This document shows positions 18,016 to 26,690 of a DNA stretch of 64,000 bases, piece by piece; position 1 is the stretch's first letter; every line of letters starts with the position of its first letter. Origin of the DNA: CAZICM01 sp964537685 (GTDB lineage: Bacteria > Myxococcota_A > Polyangia > Polyangiales > Polyangiaceae); contig CAZICM010000008.1 in assembly GCA_964537685.1 (NCBI GenBank), positions 62,001-126,000 of the forward strand. Direction: 5' to 3'. The position numbers and the translations under genes are program-made. Below the pieces are notes generated by a model. That model saw only the letters and a list, made by a program, of their open reading frames with translations, had not been told where the DNA came from and searched no databases.

Positions 18016-19587
18016 ATGCGTCGTCTTGGCATGTTAAGCAGTGCATTCGGCCTCTGTGTCTTTTCATTTGGGCTCTTCGCGGTCGGCTGTTTCGACTCCT
18101 TCTCCGACGAAGACTGCGATTTATCGGCCCGCTGCGGACCTCCAAATACCCAAACCTCATCGAGCTCCACGAGCAGCAGCTCGACCGGCGCCCCCGTGCA
18201 GTGCATTCCCAGCATGGCAACATCGGCCGTCGATAACAGTTGCGGCGTTTTCGTGTCGGCCGCGCTGGGCAACGACACCAACACAGGCTCGAAAACAAGC
18301 CCCGTCGCCACCCTCGGAAAGGCGATTTCCCTCGGCGCGGCGCAGGGAAAGCCCGTGTATGTGTGCAACGAAAACTTCAATGAGCAAATCGAAGTGTCCG
18401 CCGGGATGGAAGTCTTTGGCGGCCTCGATTGCATGAATGGCTGGACCTGGAGCGATGCAGGCCGATCAACGCTTCAAGGAGCGGCCGATCAAATTCCGCT
18501 CAAGCTCATTGGCGGCGCTGGAACGACCAAACTCGAAAACTTCAGCGTAAAGGCCGCAGACGCAGTGGCCGAGGGAGGCTCATCCATTGCGGCGGTGGTC
18601 GATCAAGTAGCGGCCGAGATTTCACGCTGCGATTTTGCGGCGGGCATCGCCAGAGACGGCTCGGACGGCGTGCAACCCGCAATGCCGGGCGCCAACGGGA
18701 CCCCGGGACTGCCCGGCTCCGATGCATGCAAAACCGATCCTCTCGAGGTCAACGGCGGAAACGGCGGCCTGAATGACTGCGGTTTGGAAGGCATGTCCAT
18801 CGGCGGCAAGGGCGGCGCGAGCTCCGCGGACTCCATGGCTCTCGACGGAATGGCGGGCACCGACGGAACGCCACCCGATCCGGCGATGATGGGCGGCAAA
18901 GGCGGGCTGGGCGGCACGACGGCTCCCAGCGACTGCACCGACGGCACAAAAGGAGCCAATGGCGAGGCCGGCACGGGCGGCGACGGCGGCTCGGAATTGG
19001 GCATGATTTCGGTCGCGGGCATCTCGGGCGGCGACGGCAAAAGCGGCGGCGACGGCAAGCCCGGCCAAGGCGGAGGCGGAGGGGGCGGAGCGATTGCGGC
19101 GAGTTTCTGTGCGGCCAATTCCTTTGGCTCTGGCCCGAGCGGCGGAGGCGGAGGCGCGGGCGGCTGCGGAGGCGCGGGCGGCCCGGGTGGCAAAGCGGGC
19201 GGCTCAAGCATTGCGATGATTTCGCTGGGCGGGACGATCACCTTTGCGCAGACCACACTGACATCGGGCAACGCAGGCAAGGGAGGCAACGGCGCCCTCG
19301 GCCAAACGGGCGGACAGGGAGGCGATGGTGGTAATCCCGGTTCGAAGCTGACCCAGCCCAAGCTCGCATGCGTTGGAGGCAAAGGCGGAATCGGCGGCGA
19401 TGGAGCCTCGGGCGGAGGAGGACGCGGTGGGCATTCGATTGGATTGGCCCATAAAGGCGCGGCACCAGTGTTGGACGGCTTAACGATCAATACCGGCACC
19501 CAAGGAGCGCTGGGCACGGGCGGCGGTGGATTTTTGCCCGGCAAAGACGGCGTTGAGGGCCAGAAGGCCAATTCGCTCGCATTTTAA
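18016..19587 (+). CDS. Glycine-rich surface lipoprotein with parallel-beta-helix-like body
   Basis: 523 residues with a good ribosome site (AGGGAG). A lipoprotein signal peptide ends at LFAVGC (Cys about 27), followed by a Ser/Thr-rich tether (SSSSTSSSSTG). A segment around residues 75-200 resembles DUF1565/right-handed beta-helix proteins (GNDTNTGSKTSPVATLGKAI, a pattern typical of the first coil). The C-terminal 300 residues are Gly-rich GGxGG repeats interrupted by short variable motifs. It is likely exported and exposed on the outer membrane, in the style of myxobacterial surface proteins; its ligand is unknown. It converges on the flippase-like gene with only 2 nt between stops. Confidence 0.78.
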   Translation: MRRLGMLSSAFGLCVFSFGLFAVGCFDSFSDEDCDLSARCGPPNTQTSSSSTSSSSTGAPVQCIPSMATSAVDNSCGVFVSAALGNDTNTGSKTSPVATLGKAISLGAAQGKPVYVCNENFNEQIEVSAGMEVFGGLDCMNGWTWSDAGRSTLQGAADQIPLKLIGGAGTTKLENFSVKAADAVAEGGSSIAAVVDQVAAEISRCDFAAGIARDGSDGVQPAMPGANGTPGLPGSDACKTDPLEVNGGNGGLNDCGLEGMSIGGKGGASSADSMALDGMAGTDGTPPDPAMMGGKGGLGGTTAPSDCTDGTKGANGEAGTGGDGGSELGMISVAGISGGDGKSGGDGKPGQGGGGGGGAIAASFCAANSFGSGPSGGGGGAGGCGGAGGPGGKAGGSSIAMISLGGTITFAQTTLTSGNAGKGGNGALGQTGGQGGDGGNPGSKLTQPKLACVGGKGGIGGDGASGGGGRGGHSIGLAHKGAAPVLDGLTINTGTQGALGTGGGGFLPGKDGVEGQKANSLAF

Positions 19588-19589
19588 TT

Positions 19590-20669
19590 CTATTTGATCG
19601 TATTTATATTATTTTGATTGTTTTCATGAGGATCGCCGCCCATTGGAGGCGGCGCCCACTGAAAACTCACAAATCCCACAGCCACCAGGCATAAATACAA
19701 AACCACAAATACCAAAAGCCCAAAGCTGATACCCGCGGAGGCCGCAAGACCCAGCGCGGGAAAAATCAGCGCGAAAAATAATTCCCGCACGCCCATCCCC
19801 GAAATCGAAATGGGCATCAATCCGAGCAAACTCGCGATCGCCATTAAACAAGTGATATCAAAAAACGAAATCTCCAAATAAATGGCCCTCGCCAAATAAT
19901 AACCCTGCGCATAATTCACCAAAAATGCGGCCACCGTCATCGGCACCGTCACCACCAGCGTTTTGCCCGCATGCGCTCTCAGCGACTTTAAAAATTGGTC
20001 AAATCCCGTCTCCGCCTCGCTCCGCTTCGCCACCTTGGCGTATACAATACGAACGAATGTCTCGGCCAATCCGGGTATAAAAAACACAAGAGGCACAATC
20101 AGCGTGATCACCACGCCCGCCCACGCCAATTGAGCAAGCTCATCGGATACCAAAGGCCCAAATCTCACAACGCCCACCGCCGTAAACGCCACCAGCACAT
20201 ACAAATCGCAAAAGCGATCCATCACCACCGTTGCTAATCCATCGGCATAACTCATCCCCAAATCGTGCCGCAAATACTGAACCCGCAGCACATCCCCCAC
20301 CCGCCCCGGCGTCAGCATGCCGACATACGACGACGATAAATATGCCGCCCACGCCCGCCGTATTGGATACACCTGACCCTGCGTCTTTAAAAAAAGAACC
20401 CAGCGGGCCACCTTAAGCTGCAAATTCACCGCATTCAGCGCCACCGCCAGCCCCAAAAGGCCAAGCTTCGCCGAAGTCAGCGCCTCCCAAATCGCCTTGC
20501 GATCGGGCATCCGGACAATCACGACAAGCATCAGCGCCGGACCCAATAGGCGAAGTGCCCAAGCCATCACGCGGCGCCGATTCACAGGCGCGACCCTATC
20601 AACGAAGGTTCGCTTAGGCAATGCCTTCCCCACCGCGTTCACAAGCCCAAAAGAAGCGCGTGCGGCCAT
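19590..20669 (-). CDS. Lysylphosphatidylglycerol-synthase-type transmembrane (flippase-like) protein
   Basis: 359 residues with about eight hydrophobic helices, matching the LPG_synthase_TM/UPF0104 family: LKVARWVLFLKTQG, the SSSYVGMLTPGRVGDVLRVQYL signature and ADGLATVVMDRFCDLYVL. Proteins with only this domain are thought to move lipids or lipid-linked sugars across the inner membrane. The first 34 residues are poorly supported; a start at an internal Met (MAWALRLLG, at 20567) would begin directly with helix 1. It is divergent from the epimerase gene and opens a 12-kb region of envelope-glycan genes, which fits a role in lipid-linked sugar handling. Confidence 0.82.
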   Translation of the reverse strand: MAARASFGLVNAVGKALPKRTFVDRVAPVNRRRVMAWALRLLGPALMLVVIVRMPDRKAIWEALTSAKLGLLGLAVALNAVNLQLKVARWVLFLKTQGQVYPIRRAWAAYLSSSYVGMLTPGRVGDVLRVQYLRHDLGMSYADGLATVVMDRFCDLYVLVAFTAVGVVRFGPLVSDELAQLAWAGVVITLIVPLVFFIPGLAETFVRIVYAKVAKRSEAETGFDQFLKSLRAHAGKTLVVTVPMTVAAFLVNYAQGYYLARAIYLEISFFDITCLMAIASLLGLMPISISGMGVRELFFALIFPALGLAASAGISFGLLVFVVLYLCLVAVGFVSFQWAPPPMGGDPHENNQNNINTIK

Positions 20670-20739
20670 TGCAAGCCGGCCGATTTGGTGTAGTCTCCCG
20701 CCCCCTTCCGCTTAAACCAAACGCTTTTGAGGTGACGCC

Positions 20740-21699
20740 ATGCGTTGTCTGGTCACAGGGGTATGCGGCTTTGTCGGCTCGAGCCTGGCCGAGCGGCTCA
20801 TTGAGCTGGGCCACGAGGTGATCGGGATCGACCGCTTTTCCGATTATTATCCGAGGCCGCTCAAAGAATCGAATATTCAAGCCCTAAGACAGCACAAGGG
20901 GTTTCAGCTTATCGAGGCCGATCTGGCCGAACTCGATGTGATTCCTTTGATGGACGGCGTCGAACATTTATTTCACCAGGCGGCGCAGGCGGGCGTCCGG
21001 GCAAGCTGGGGAAAGAGCTTTGAGAGCTATACCCGGGACAATATTCTTTCGACCCAAAGGCTCTTGGAAGCCGCAAAAGCAAGCCCTTCGCTCAAACGCT
21101 TCATCTATGCCTCGAGCTCGTCGGTTTATGGCGAAAACGCCGATTTACCGATGCGCGAGCACAGCCTGCCCAAGCCTTATTCGCCCTATGGCGTCACCAA
21201 ATTGGCCGCCGAACATCTGTGCGAACTCTATCGCCACAATTTCGGCGTTCCCACGGTTTCGCTGCGCTATTTCACCGTCTACGGGCCACGGCAGCGCCCC
21301 GATATGGGATTTCACCGCTTTATCCGCGCGCTTTTGCATAACCACCCTATCCGCGTCTATGGCGACGGCGAACAAACCCGGGATTTCACCTTTATTTCCG
21401 ATGCTGTCGAGGCCAATATCGCCTCCATGGCGGGCAAACCCGGCGTTTACAATATCGGCGGAGGCTCGCGCGTAACGCTCATGCATGTGCTCCGCACCCT
21501 GGCCGAAATCACCGGAATCGCCTTGGAACTCGATCATATTGAATCCCAAGCCGGCGATGTTCGGCATACCTGGGCCGATACAGCGGCGGCCCTGGAAGGC
21601 TTGGGCTTTTCACCCAAAGTCGGCCTAAAAGAGGGCCTATCCGCCCAAGTGGCCTGGCACCGCGAACATTTGGCTGAACTCGACCGGCATACAAGCTAA
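20740..21699 (+). CDS. NAD-dependent sugar-nucleotide epimerase/dehydratase
   Basis: 319 residues with a strong ribosome site (GAGGTGA, 5 nt before the ATG). Extended short-chain dehydrogenase: Rossmann motif TGVCGFVGSSL, Asp after beta-2 (GIDRFSDYYP), the SSSSVYG serine, the catalytic YSPYGVTK Tyr-Lys pair and the substrate-side VYGPRQRPDMGF and GDGEQTRDFTFI motifs. The pattern is closest to UDP-glucose/UDP-glucuronate 4-epimerases. It should supply a UDP-sugar in the cytoplasm for the glycosyltransferase encoded 13 nt downstream, with which it is probably co-transcribed. The exact substrate cannot be told from sequence. Confidence 0.9.
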   Translation: MRCLVTGVCGFVGSSLAERLIELGHEVIGIDRFSDYYPRPLKESNIQALRQHKGFQLIEADLAELDVIPLMDGVEHLFHQAAQAGVRASWGKSFESYTRDNILSTQRLLEAAKASPSLKRFIYASSSSVYGENADLPMREHSLPKPYSPYGVTKLAAEHLCELYRHNFGVPTVSLRYFTVYGPRQRPDMGFHRFIRALLHNHPIRVYGDGEQTRDFTFISDAVEANIASMAGKPGVYNIGGGSRVTLMHVLRTLAEITGIALELDHIESQAGDVRHTWADTAAALEGLGFSPKVGLKEGLSAQVAWHREHLAELDRHTS

Positions 21700-21712
21700 T
21701 TCGGATTTATTC

Positions 21713-22825
21713 ATGGCCTCCAAACAGCCAAAGACCTCAAAGAATACCAAAAAATTGGGCTCCAATTCCACAGCCGCCTCGGGCGGCGTTTCCCCTGGAG
21801 AGGAGATTATACCTGAGCCCGCGCAACATCTATCGCCTGAAAAACCCCGCCGGAACCCTTATCTTTCCCTGGTGGTGCCCATTTACAACGAGGAGGACAA
21901 TATCGATCCGCTGATCGAGCAAATAGTCAATGCGGTCAGCGTTACCGGCCATTCGTTTGAAATTATCGCCGTGGACGATGGCAGCAGCGACGCGAGTTTT
22001 TCAAAATTAAAAAAAGCGGGCGCGCGGGAAAAGCGTCTCCGCGTCGTCCGGTTTAGGCGCAATTTCGGGCAAACGCCTGCATTTACAGCGGGTTTTGATT
22101 ATGCCCGGGGCGAATGGGTCATCACGCTGGACGCCGATCTTCAAAACGATCCTGCCGATATCCCGGCGATGCTCAAAAAAGCCGAAGAAGGCTATGATAT
22201 TGTAAGCGGCTGGCGCGTAAAACGAAAAGACGCGCTCGTGATGCGCAAAATTCCCTCGCGCATGGCCAATTGGCTGATTGCCAAAATCACCGGCGTGAAT
22301 ATTCACGATTACGGTTGTTCATTAAAAATATACCATCGTGAAGTCGCTAAAAACGTAAAGCTCTACGGCGAACTTCACCGGTTCGTGCCCGCGGTTGCGG
22401 CGAGCCTAGGCATCCGGGTCGCTGAAATGCCTGTCAATCACCGCGCGCGCACCGCCGGCGAATCGAAATACACCGGTTTATTCCGGACCATCGCCCGCAC
22501 CACCAAAGTGGTGCTCGATTTAATGACCGTCCGCTTTTTATTGAGTTATTCGACGCGGCCCATCCATGTCTTTGGCGTGCTGGGCTTTAGCAGCGTATTT
22601 GTAGGCATTGCGATTGGATTGTATCTGACGTATGCAAAGCTTATTTTAGGGCAGCAATTGCATGATCGGCCCTTATTGATGCTGGCGGTTTTATTGGTCG
22701 TTGTCGGCGTTCAATTCGTGACGCTTGGTTTATTGGGCGAACTTGTGGTGCGCACCTATCATGAATCGCAGCGCAAGCCTATTTATACGGTGCGCGAATT
22801 GGTGAACGAACCCGAAGACAGCTAA
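21713..22825 (+). CDS. Family 2 polyprenyl-phosphate glycosyltransferase (DPM1/GtrB/ArnC-like)
   Basis: 370 residues. After a Ser/Lys-rich head of about 45 residues there is a GT2 domain: LSLVVPIYNEEDNID, VDDGSSD, and the metal-binding DADLQNDP. Further motifs are VSGWRVKRKD, DYGCSLK and HRARTAGESKY, which follow the dolichyl/undecaprenyl-phosphate sugar transferase pattern. Two C-terminal membrane helices (about 285-310 and 320-345) match GtrB/ArnC architecture. It should transfer a sugar from a nucleotide to undecaprenyl phosphate at the inner leaflet. The stop overlaps the convergent stop of an SMR-like gene. ArnC-type enzymes are often paired with ArnE/F-type small flippases, which fits the two SMR-like genes here. 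Confidence 0.9.
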   Translation: MASKQPKTSKNTKKLGSNSTAASGGVSPGEEIIPEPAQHLSPEKPRRNPYLSLVVPIYNEEDNIDPLIEQIVNAVSVTGHSFEIIAVDDGSSDASFSKLKKAGAREKRLRVVRFRRNFGQTPAFTAGFDYARGEWVITLDADLQNDPADIPAMLKKAEEGYDIVSGWRVKRKDALVMRKIPSRMANWLIAKITGVNIHDYGCSLKIYHREVAKNVKLYGELHRFVPAVAASLGIRVAEMPVNHRARTAGESKYTGLFRTIARTTKVVLDLMTVRFLLSYSTRPIHVFGVLGFSSVFVGIAIGLYLTYAKLILGQQLHDRPLLMLAVLLVVVGVQFVTLGLLGELVVRTYHESQRKPIYTVRELVNEPEDS

Positions 22826-23181
22826 GCCGTCCGCGCCACCAATGCAATTCCCATCACAATCACTAAAATACCCAAAATGCGCAGGCGTGGAAGGGGCTCC
22901 TTCCAGATCCAATGCGATGCAATTGGCACCAGAATAAATACAACGCCCGTCATCGGATGCGCCAGCGACAAGGGCAGCACCTTTAAAACGAGCACCCATA
23001 ACAGCATGCTCGTCCCCAAACAGCCCGCGCCCCCGATAAACCAAGGCGACAAATAAGAACGGTGCATTGGACTTTGAGGATCGGCCCCCGCCATTGCAGC
23101 GCGCTTAAATAAAAGCTGACCGGCGACATTCAATAGAATGGCCACCGCCAATTCGATATAAACCAACCAATAAGCCAACAA
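22822..23181 (-). CDS. Small EamA/SMR-like four-helix membrane protein, copy 1
   Basis: 119 residues with four membrane helices. Begins IELAVAILLNVAGQLLFKRAAM and ends with HPMTGVVFILVPIASHWIWKEPLPRLRILGILVIVMGIALVA. This is half of an EamA/DMT fold, the layout of SMR drug pumps and of the ArnE/ArnF subunits thought to flip undecaprenyl-phosphate-aminoarabinose. A clear paralogue lies at 25549-25896, sharing the NxAGQLLxKR, LSPWF and HPxTxxVFILVP motifs. Both flank the DUF2079 gene. Two such half-size proteins near an ArnC-like transferase suggest they form a heterodimeric flippase, which is inference. Confidence 0.8.
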   Translation of the reverse strand: MLAYWLVYIELAVAILLNVAGQLLFKRAAMAGADPQSPMHRSYLSPWFIGGAGCLGTSMLLWVLVLKVLPLSLAHPMTGVVFILVPIASHWIWKEPLPRLRILGILVIVMGIALVARTA

Positions 23182-23322
23182 AAGCCTCGCGGCCTTTTAT
23201 CGCACACCTAGAGCCGCCTTCACAAGCCCGATTTCAAACATTCTGAGAGCATCCTCCACAGGGCGTTACGAGGGTTCATAAGCACTTGACACACTAATCT
23301 TGGTCCGGTAGGCCGGCTCTCG

Positions 23323-25302
23323 GTGCTCCGCAAGATTCAACAAAAGTGCTCCCGCGCGCTTGCCGCGCTTGACAGCGGGCTTGTCCAATTCGCCCTTGCG
23401 GGCGTTGGATGGCTAAAATGGCCATTTCTCTTTGCGATTGGCCTGGGCGCGGGTGTGTGGACCTTCACGCATCCCGCCGATTTGGCCTTGCTCGATACCA
23501 ATAAACTGCCGAATCCGGTGCGTTTGCGGCAGGTGTTTTGGGTCGTGGGAGCGCTGGGCGCGCTGCTTTTTTTGTATGTGGGCGCCGCTCTTATCTACCG
23601 GAAAAAGCTTGGTTCTATCGGTATTCAAAGCTCGATCGCCCGCGTCAACCGCTATTTATATCCCCTGCTTTCGCTTCCGCTCATCGGCATCCTGACGCTT
23701 CCCGGCATAGAAAAATCGAGCGGAAAGCTTACGCTGCTCTTCTGCGCGCTCATCGGGGCCGCCTTCGGGCGCACATTTTACGAATTACCTCAGCCCCGAT
23801 TTGCCGAGGACGCGCCTGAATCCGAAGGGAAAAAACCTTCGTGGCTGCCCAAGGTCGCGGTCGCGCTGGTGCTCGTTGCCTTATTCGTCGGCTATGGGCT
23901 TTTCTTTTCGCGCCTCGCCATCACCAACCACCACGCTTTAAATACCCGCACAACCGATCTGGGTTATTACGATAATATATTTTATCAATCCATTCATGGG
24001 CGCCCGCTGGGCTGTTCCTTTGTAAAAACCGGCTATCACAATTCCGCTCATTTCGATCCAATTCTTATTCTGCTTTCGCCCTTGTATTTAATCTATCCGC
24101 ACACCGAGCTTTTATTATGCCTTCAATCCTTCTGGCTTGGCTCGGGTGTTTTTCCTGTTTATTTAATCGCCAAGGAAAAACTAAATCATCGATTGGCCGG
24201 CATTGTCTTTGCAATTATTTACGCAACCTATCCGGCCGTGCACGGCGCCAACATGTACGAATTTCATTCGCTCACATTGATCAGCCCATTGATGATATGG
24301 CTGATTTATTTCTTTGAGCGGAGCATGTGGAAGTCGTATTTTGGCATGATGGCGGCATTATTGTTATGCCGCGAGGATGTGCCCCTGCTTTTATGTTTTG
24401 TGGGAGCCTATGCATTGCTATCCCAGAAGCCCAAAGCGGCCTCGGTAGGGCGCTGGACGATAGGGATAAGCATTGTTTATTTTATTATTGCGAAGACGGT
24501 CTTTATGCCTTCGGCGAGCCTGATGGGCGCGGGCAAAGAATCGTATTCGTATGCGTATTATTACGAAGAGCTGATTCCCGATAAGACGGGCGCGGGCCAA
24601 TTATTGGTTTCATTGGTCACCAATCCGGCCTTTGCGCTGAAAGTGATGACGGAAGAGACCAAATTTATTTGGTTTGCATTGATTTTCGCGCCTTTGGGCT
24701 TTTTGCCTTTTGCGGCGAGGCGGGCGCGTTTTATGCTGGTTTACGGCTTATTGTTTATTCTGTTGGCCTCGCGCGATCCTGTGTATTCGATTCATTTTCA
24801 ATATCCGGCCATTATTTTCCCGATAGCCTTTGCGATTACGCCGATAGCCTTGCAGCGAATCCGGGATGGGGGCATGAGTATATTTGGCTTAGATGGCCGG
24901 AGATTTTACACGGCGATTGTGGCGGCGACCTTTGTGACGGCGCTGATGATATCGTGGAAGTTTAGCGGATTGACGAACAACCAAAGTTTTAGGGGAGGAT
25001 TTGGGCCTGTGACGCGGGTGCTGAACGCGGAACAGAAGGCGCGCTATGGGTGGGTGCGGGAGATGACGGAGCGCATACCGAAGGGGGCGAGTGTATCTGC
25101 GACGCCGAAGCTTGGGCCTCATATCTCGAATCGGCGGCATGCTTATTTTTATCCGAGCCAGCCGACGGATTTTGTATTTGCGGACGAGACAGAGCTCAAG
25201 GCGCCTCAAGTGGAGCAGCTTCAAAAGGCGGTTCAGACGGGGGATTTGGTGGAGGTGGGGAGGAATGGGAAGATGGGGTTGTGGAAGAGGCGGGGGCTCT
25301 GA
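23323..25302 (+). CDS. DUF2079 polytopic membrane protein (GT-C-like)
   Basis: 659 residues from a GTG at 23323, with more than ten hydrophobic helices. The DUF2079 signature is plain: NTRTTDLGYYDNIFYQ, then GYHNSAHFDPILILLSPLYLIYP, then MYEFHSLT and LLLCREDVPLLL. The acidic DLGYYDN loop after the first long helix resembles the metal-binding loop of GT-C glycosyltransferases that use polyprenyl-phosphate sugars. It probably adds a sugar on the periplasmic face, downstream of the GT2 enzyme and the flippase candidates. A TTGACA at 23286-23291 could be a -35 box, though no good -10 follows. The family has no established reaction; the role here is inferred. Confidence 0.85.
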   Translation: MLRKIQQKCSRALAALDSGLVQFALAGVGWLKWPFLFAIGLGAGVWTFTHPADLALLDTNKLPNPVRLRQVFWVVGALGALLFLYVGAALIYRKKLGSIGIQSSIARVNRYLYPLLSLPLIGILTLPGIEKSSGKLTLLFCALIGAAFGRTFYELPQPRFAEDAPESEGKKPSWLPKVAVALVLVALFVGYGLFFSRLAITNHHALNTRTTDLGYYDNIFYQSIHGRPLGCSFVKTGYHNSAHFDPILILLSPLYLIYPHTELLLCLQSFWLGSGVFPVYLIAKEKLNHRLAGIVFAIIYATYPAVHGANMYEFHSLTLISPLMIWLIYFFERSMWKSYFGMMAALLLCREDVPLLLCFVGAYALLSQKPKAASVGRWTIGISIVYFIIAKTVFMPSASLMGAGKESYSYAYYYEELIPDKTGAGQLLVSLVTNPAFALKVMTEETKFIWFALIFAPLGFLPFAARRARFMLVYGLLFILLASRDPVYSIHFQYPAIIFPIAFAITPIALQRIRDGGMSIFGLDGRRFYTAIVAATFVTALMISWKFSGLTNNQSFRGGFGPVTRVLNAEQKARYGWVREMTERIPKGASVSATPKLGPHISNRRHAYFYPSQPTDFVFADETELKAPQVEQLQKAVQTGDLVEVGRNGKMGLWKRRGL

Positions 25303-25347
25303 GCGGGTATCTACTAACCATTGATTTTGCCCGCCTATCCATGCAAT

Positions 25348-25568
25348 GGCGGCCATGTGCTCGTGCCCGATATCGCGGGATGGCGAAAATCCCGCATGCC
25401 CGAGCTGCCCGAAACAGCTTTTTTTCTCTCGCGCCCGATTGGATTTGTGAGGTGCTCAGTTCTTCAACTCAAGTCGCCGATTGGGGGCGTAAAATGGATA
25501 TTTATGCGCGTGAATCCGTTCAATTTGCATGGCTGCTCGATCACCATCTCATGCCCGCGCAACCATAA
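25348..25568 (+). pseudogene. Uma2-family (DUF820) nuclease remnant, frameshifted
   Basis: Two overlapping frames together read like the middle of a Uma2 protein. Frame one gives GGHVLVPDIAGWRKSRMPELPETAFF; the other continues FFSLAPDWICEVLSSST and GRKMDIYARESVQFAWLLDH. The switch falls at a run of seven T at 25419-25425, so a one-base slip there broke the frame. The N-terminal half expected of a ~190-residue Uma2 protein is missing and the end is short, so this is a decayed fragment. Its 3' end overlaps the convergent SMR-like gene. Uma2 proteins are PD-(D/E)XK-type and often occur in many copies in myxobacteria, cyanobacteria and planctomycetes. Confidence 0.75.
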
Positions 25569-25896
25569 TCACTCCGCTGATGATTACGCCCACACCTACC
25601 ATTCTCATCAGCGGTAATGGTTCGCCCCATAAAAAATGAGATGTGATCGGAACCAAAATAAATACGATCGCCGTTAAGGGATGTGCTATCGTTAATGGAA
25701 GCTTTTTTAATACGCTAATCCATAAAAAACTGCCCATCCCCAGGCAAAGCACGCCCGCTACAAACCACGGCGATAGAAATGGTGTGTATATCGCCGCGCC
25801 CGCACCAGCTCCGCCTCCGCCCATCGCCGTGCGTTTGAGCAAAAGCTGTCCGGCCATGTTGAAGAATATCGAAATGGCAAGCCGTAAATATCCCAC
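25549..25896 (-). CDS. Small EamA/SMR-like four-helix membrane protein, copy 2
   Basis: 115 residues with four membrane helices, a paralogue of the protein at 22822-23181. Shared motifs include NMAGQLLLKRTAM, LSPWFVAG, LPLTIAHPLTAIVFILVPITSHFLWGEPLPLMR and a final VIISGVIMVARA. It has a Gly/Ala-rich loop between helices 1 and 2 that the other lacks. It is the last gene of a minus-strand series (sulfatase, gmd, large membrane protein, methyltransferase, this gene). With its paralogue it could form an ArnE/ArnF-type flippase for a lipid-linked sugar; that pairing is inferred from copy number and context. Confidence 0.8.
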   Translation of the reverse strand: MGYLRLAISIFFNMAGQLLLKRTAMGGGGAGAGAAIYTPFLSPWFVAGVLCLGMGSFLWISVLKKLPLTIAHPLTAIVFILVPITSHFLWGEPLPLMRMVGVGVIISGVIMVARA

Positions 25897-25932
25897 ACGC
25901 CTCGTCTTTTATTTTTTATTATTTTTTTATTA

Positions 25933-26658
25933 TTATTTATTTACGCAGCGAAAACATGCGCGTATGGGTAGCGCATTCGCGGGTGCGCATGCCCGGTCGG
26001 TCACTCGAAAGTATTTTGATAATAAACTTTCAAATTGGTCGGGCGTCCATACGTGAATATGATAAATGTCGCCGCCCCATTGAATCCGGTCGCGAAGGAC
26101 ATATCCCAAGGGCGTCTTGCGCACAAAGTCTTTGAGTTTGATGATTAGTGGATCGTTCGGAACCGTGATGACCGCTACTCCCGCGGGCCGTAGAAGCCGC
26201 GCAATCGTGGCCAAGATCGCCTCAGGATCGACGGTGTGCTCGAGAACTTCTGTGCAGATTATGCGATCAAAACTGCCCGCGGGCAGGTCGAGCTTGTCCA
26301 CTTCGCCCTTGATAAATCGGGCGTCGTAACCCGCTAGGTTCTTTCGCGCCGTGTCCAAAAATACGTCGGATACGTCGATGGCCGTTATGCGCGACTTGGG
26401 AAACATGCGCAGCACATGGCCGCCGCCCGAGCCAATCTCAGCCAAATCTAAGCCTTGCGCGTCGCCCACCATTTCACGGATGATCGACAGGCGCTTCTGT
26501 TCGATGATCCGGATCGGTAGATGCGAGCGCTCGTAATAATCGTTTATCGGATGCTCTTGGGCCAGGCGATCGTTAAATGCGGCGACCTCTTCACCGCTCA
26601 TCGCTGATGTGGGCTTTTCCATGGCGCTCTGTGTAGCATAAGCGTTTTGTATTCTCAT
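25933..26658 (-). CDS. Class I SAM-dependent methyltransferase
   Basis: About 241 residues from the ATG at 26658 (the frame is open to 26745, but that start would overlap the upstream gene). Methyltransf_11-type fold: LDLAEIGSGGGHVLRMFP (SAM-binding motif I), ITAIDVSD (motif II acidic residue), LPAGSFDRIICTEVLEHTVDPEAIL and LRPAGVAVITVPND. The N-terminal 50 residues are polar. The segment GGDIYHIHVWTPDQFESLL is typical of methyltransferases acting on sugars or lipid-linked substrates. It lies 32 nt after a large membrane protein gene in a glycan-related minus-strand series, so a glycan or lipid methylation role is plausible, but the substrate is unknown. Confidence 0.85.
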   Translation of the reverse strand: MRIQNAYATQSAMEKPTSAMSGEEVAAFNDRLAQEHPINDYYERSHLPIRIIEQKRLSIIREMVGDAQGLDLAEIGSGGGHVLRMFPKSRITAIDVSDVFLDTARKNLAGYDARFIKGEVDKLDLPAGSFDRIICTEVLEHTVDPEAILATIARLLRPAGVAVITVPNDPLIIKLKDFVRKTPLGYVLRDRIQWGGDIYHIHVWTPDQFESLLSKYFRVTDRACAPANALPIRACFRCVNK

Positions 26659-26690
26659 CTGTCTTTTTTCTTTCGCCGCTTCGCCTCTTA

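Noticed and set aside
18603..19571. 322-codon Pro-rich minus-strand open frame
   Set aside because: It is the antisense shadow of the Gly-rich repeats in the lipoprotein gene on the plus strand.
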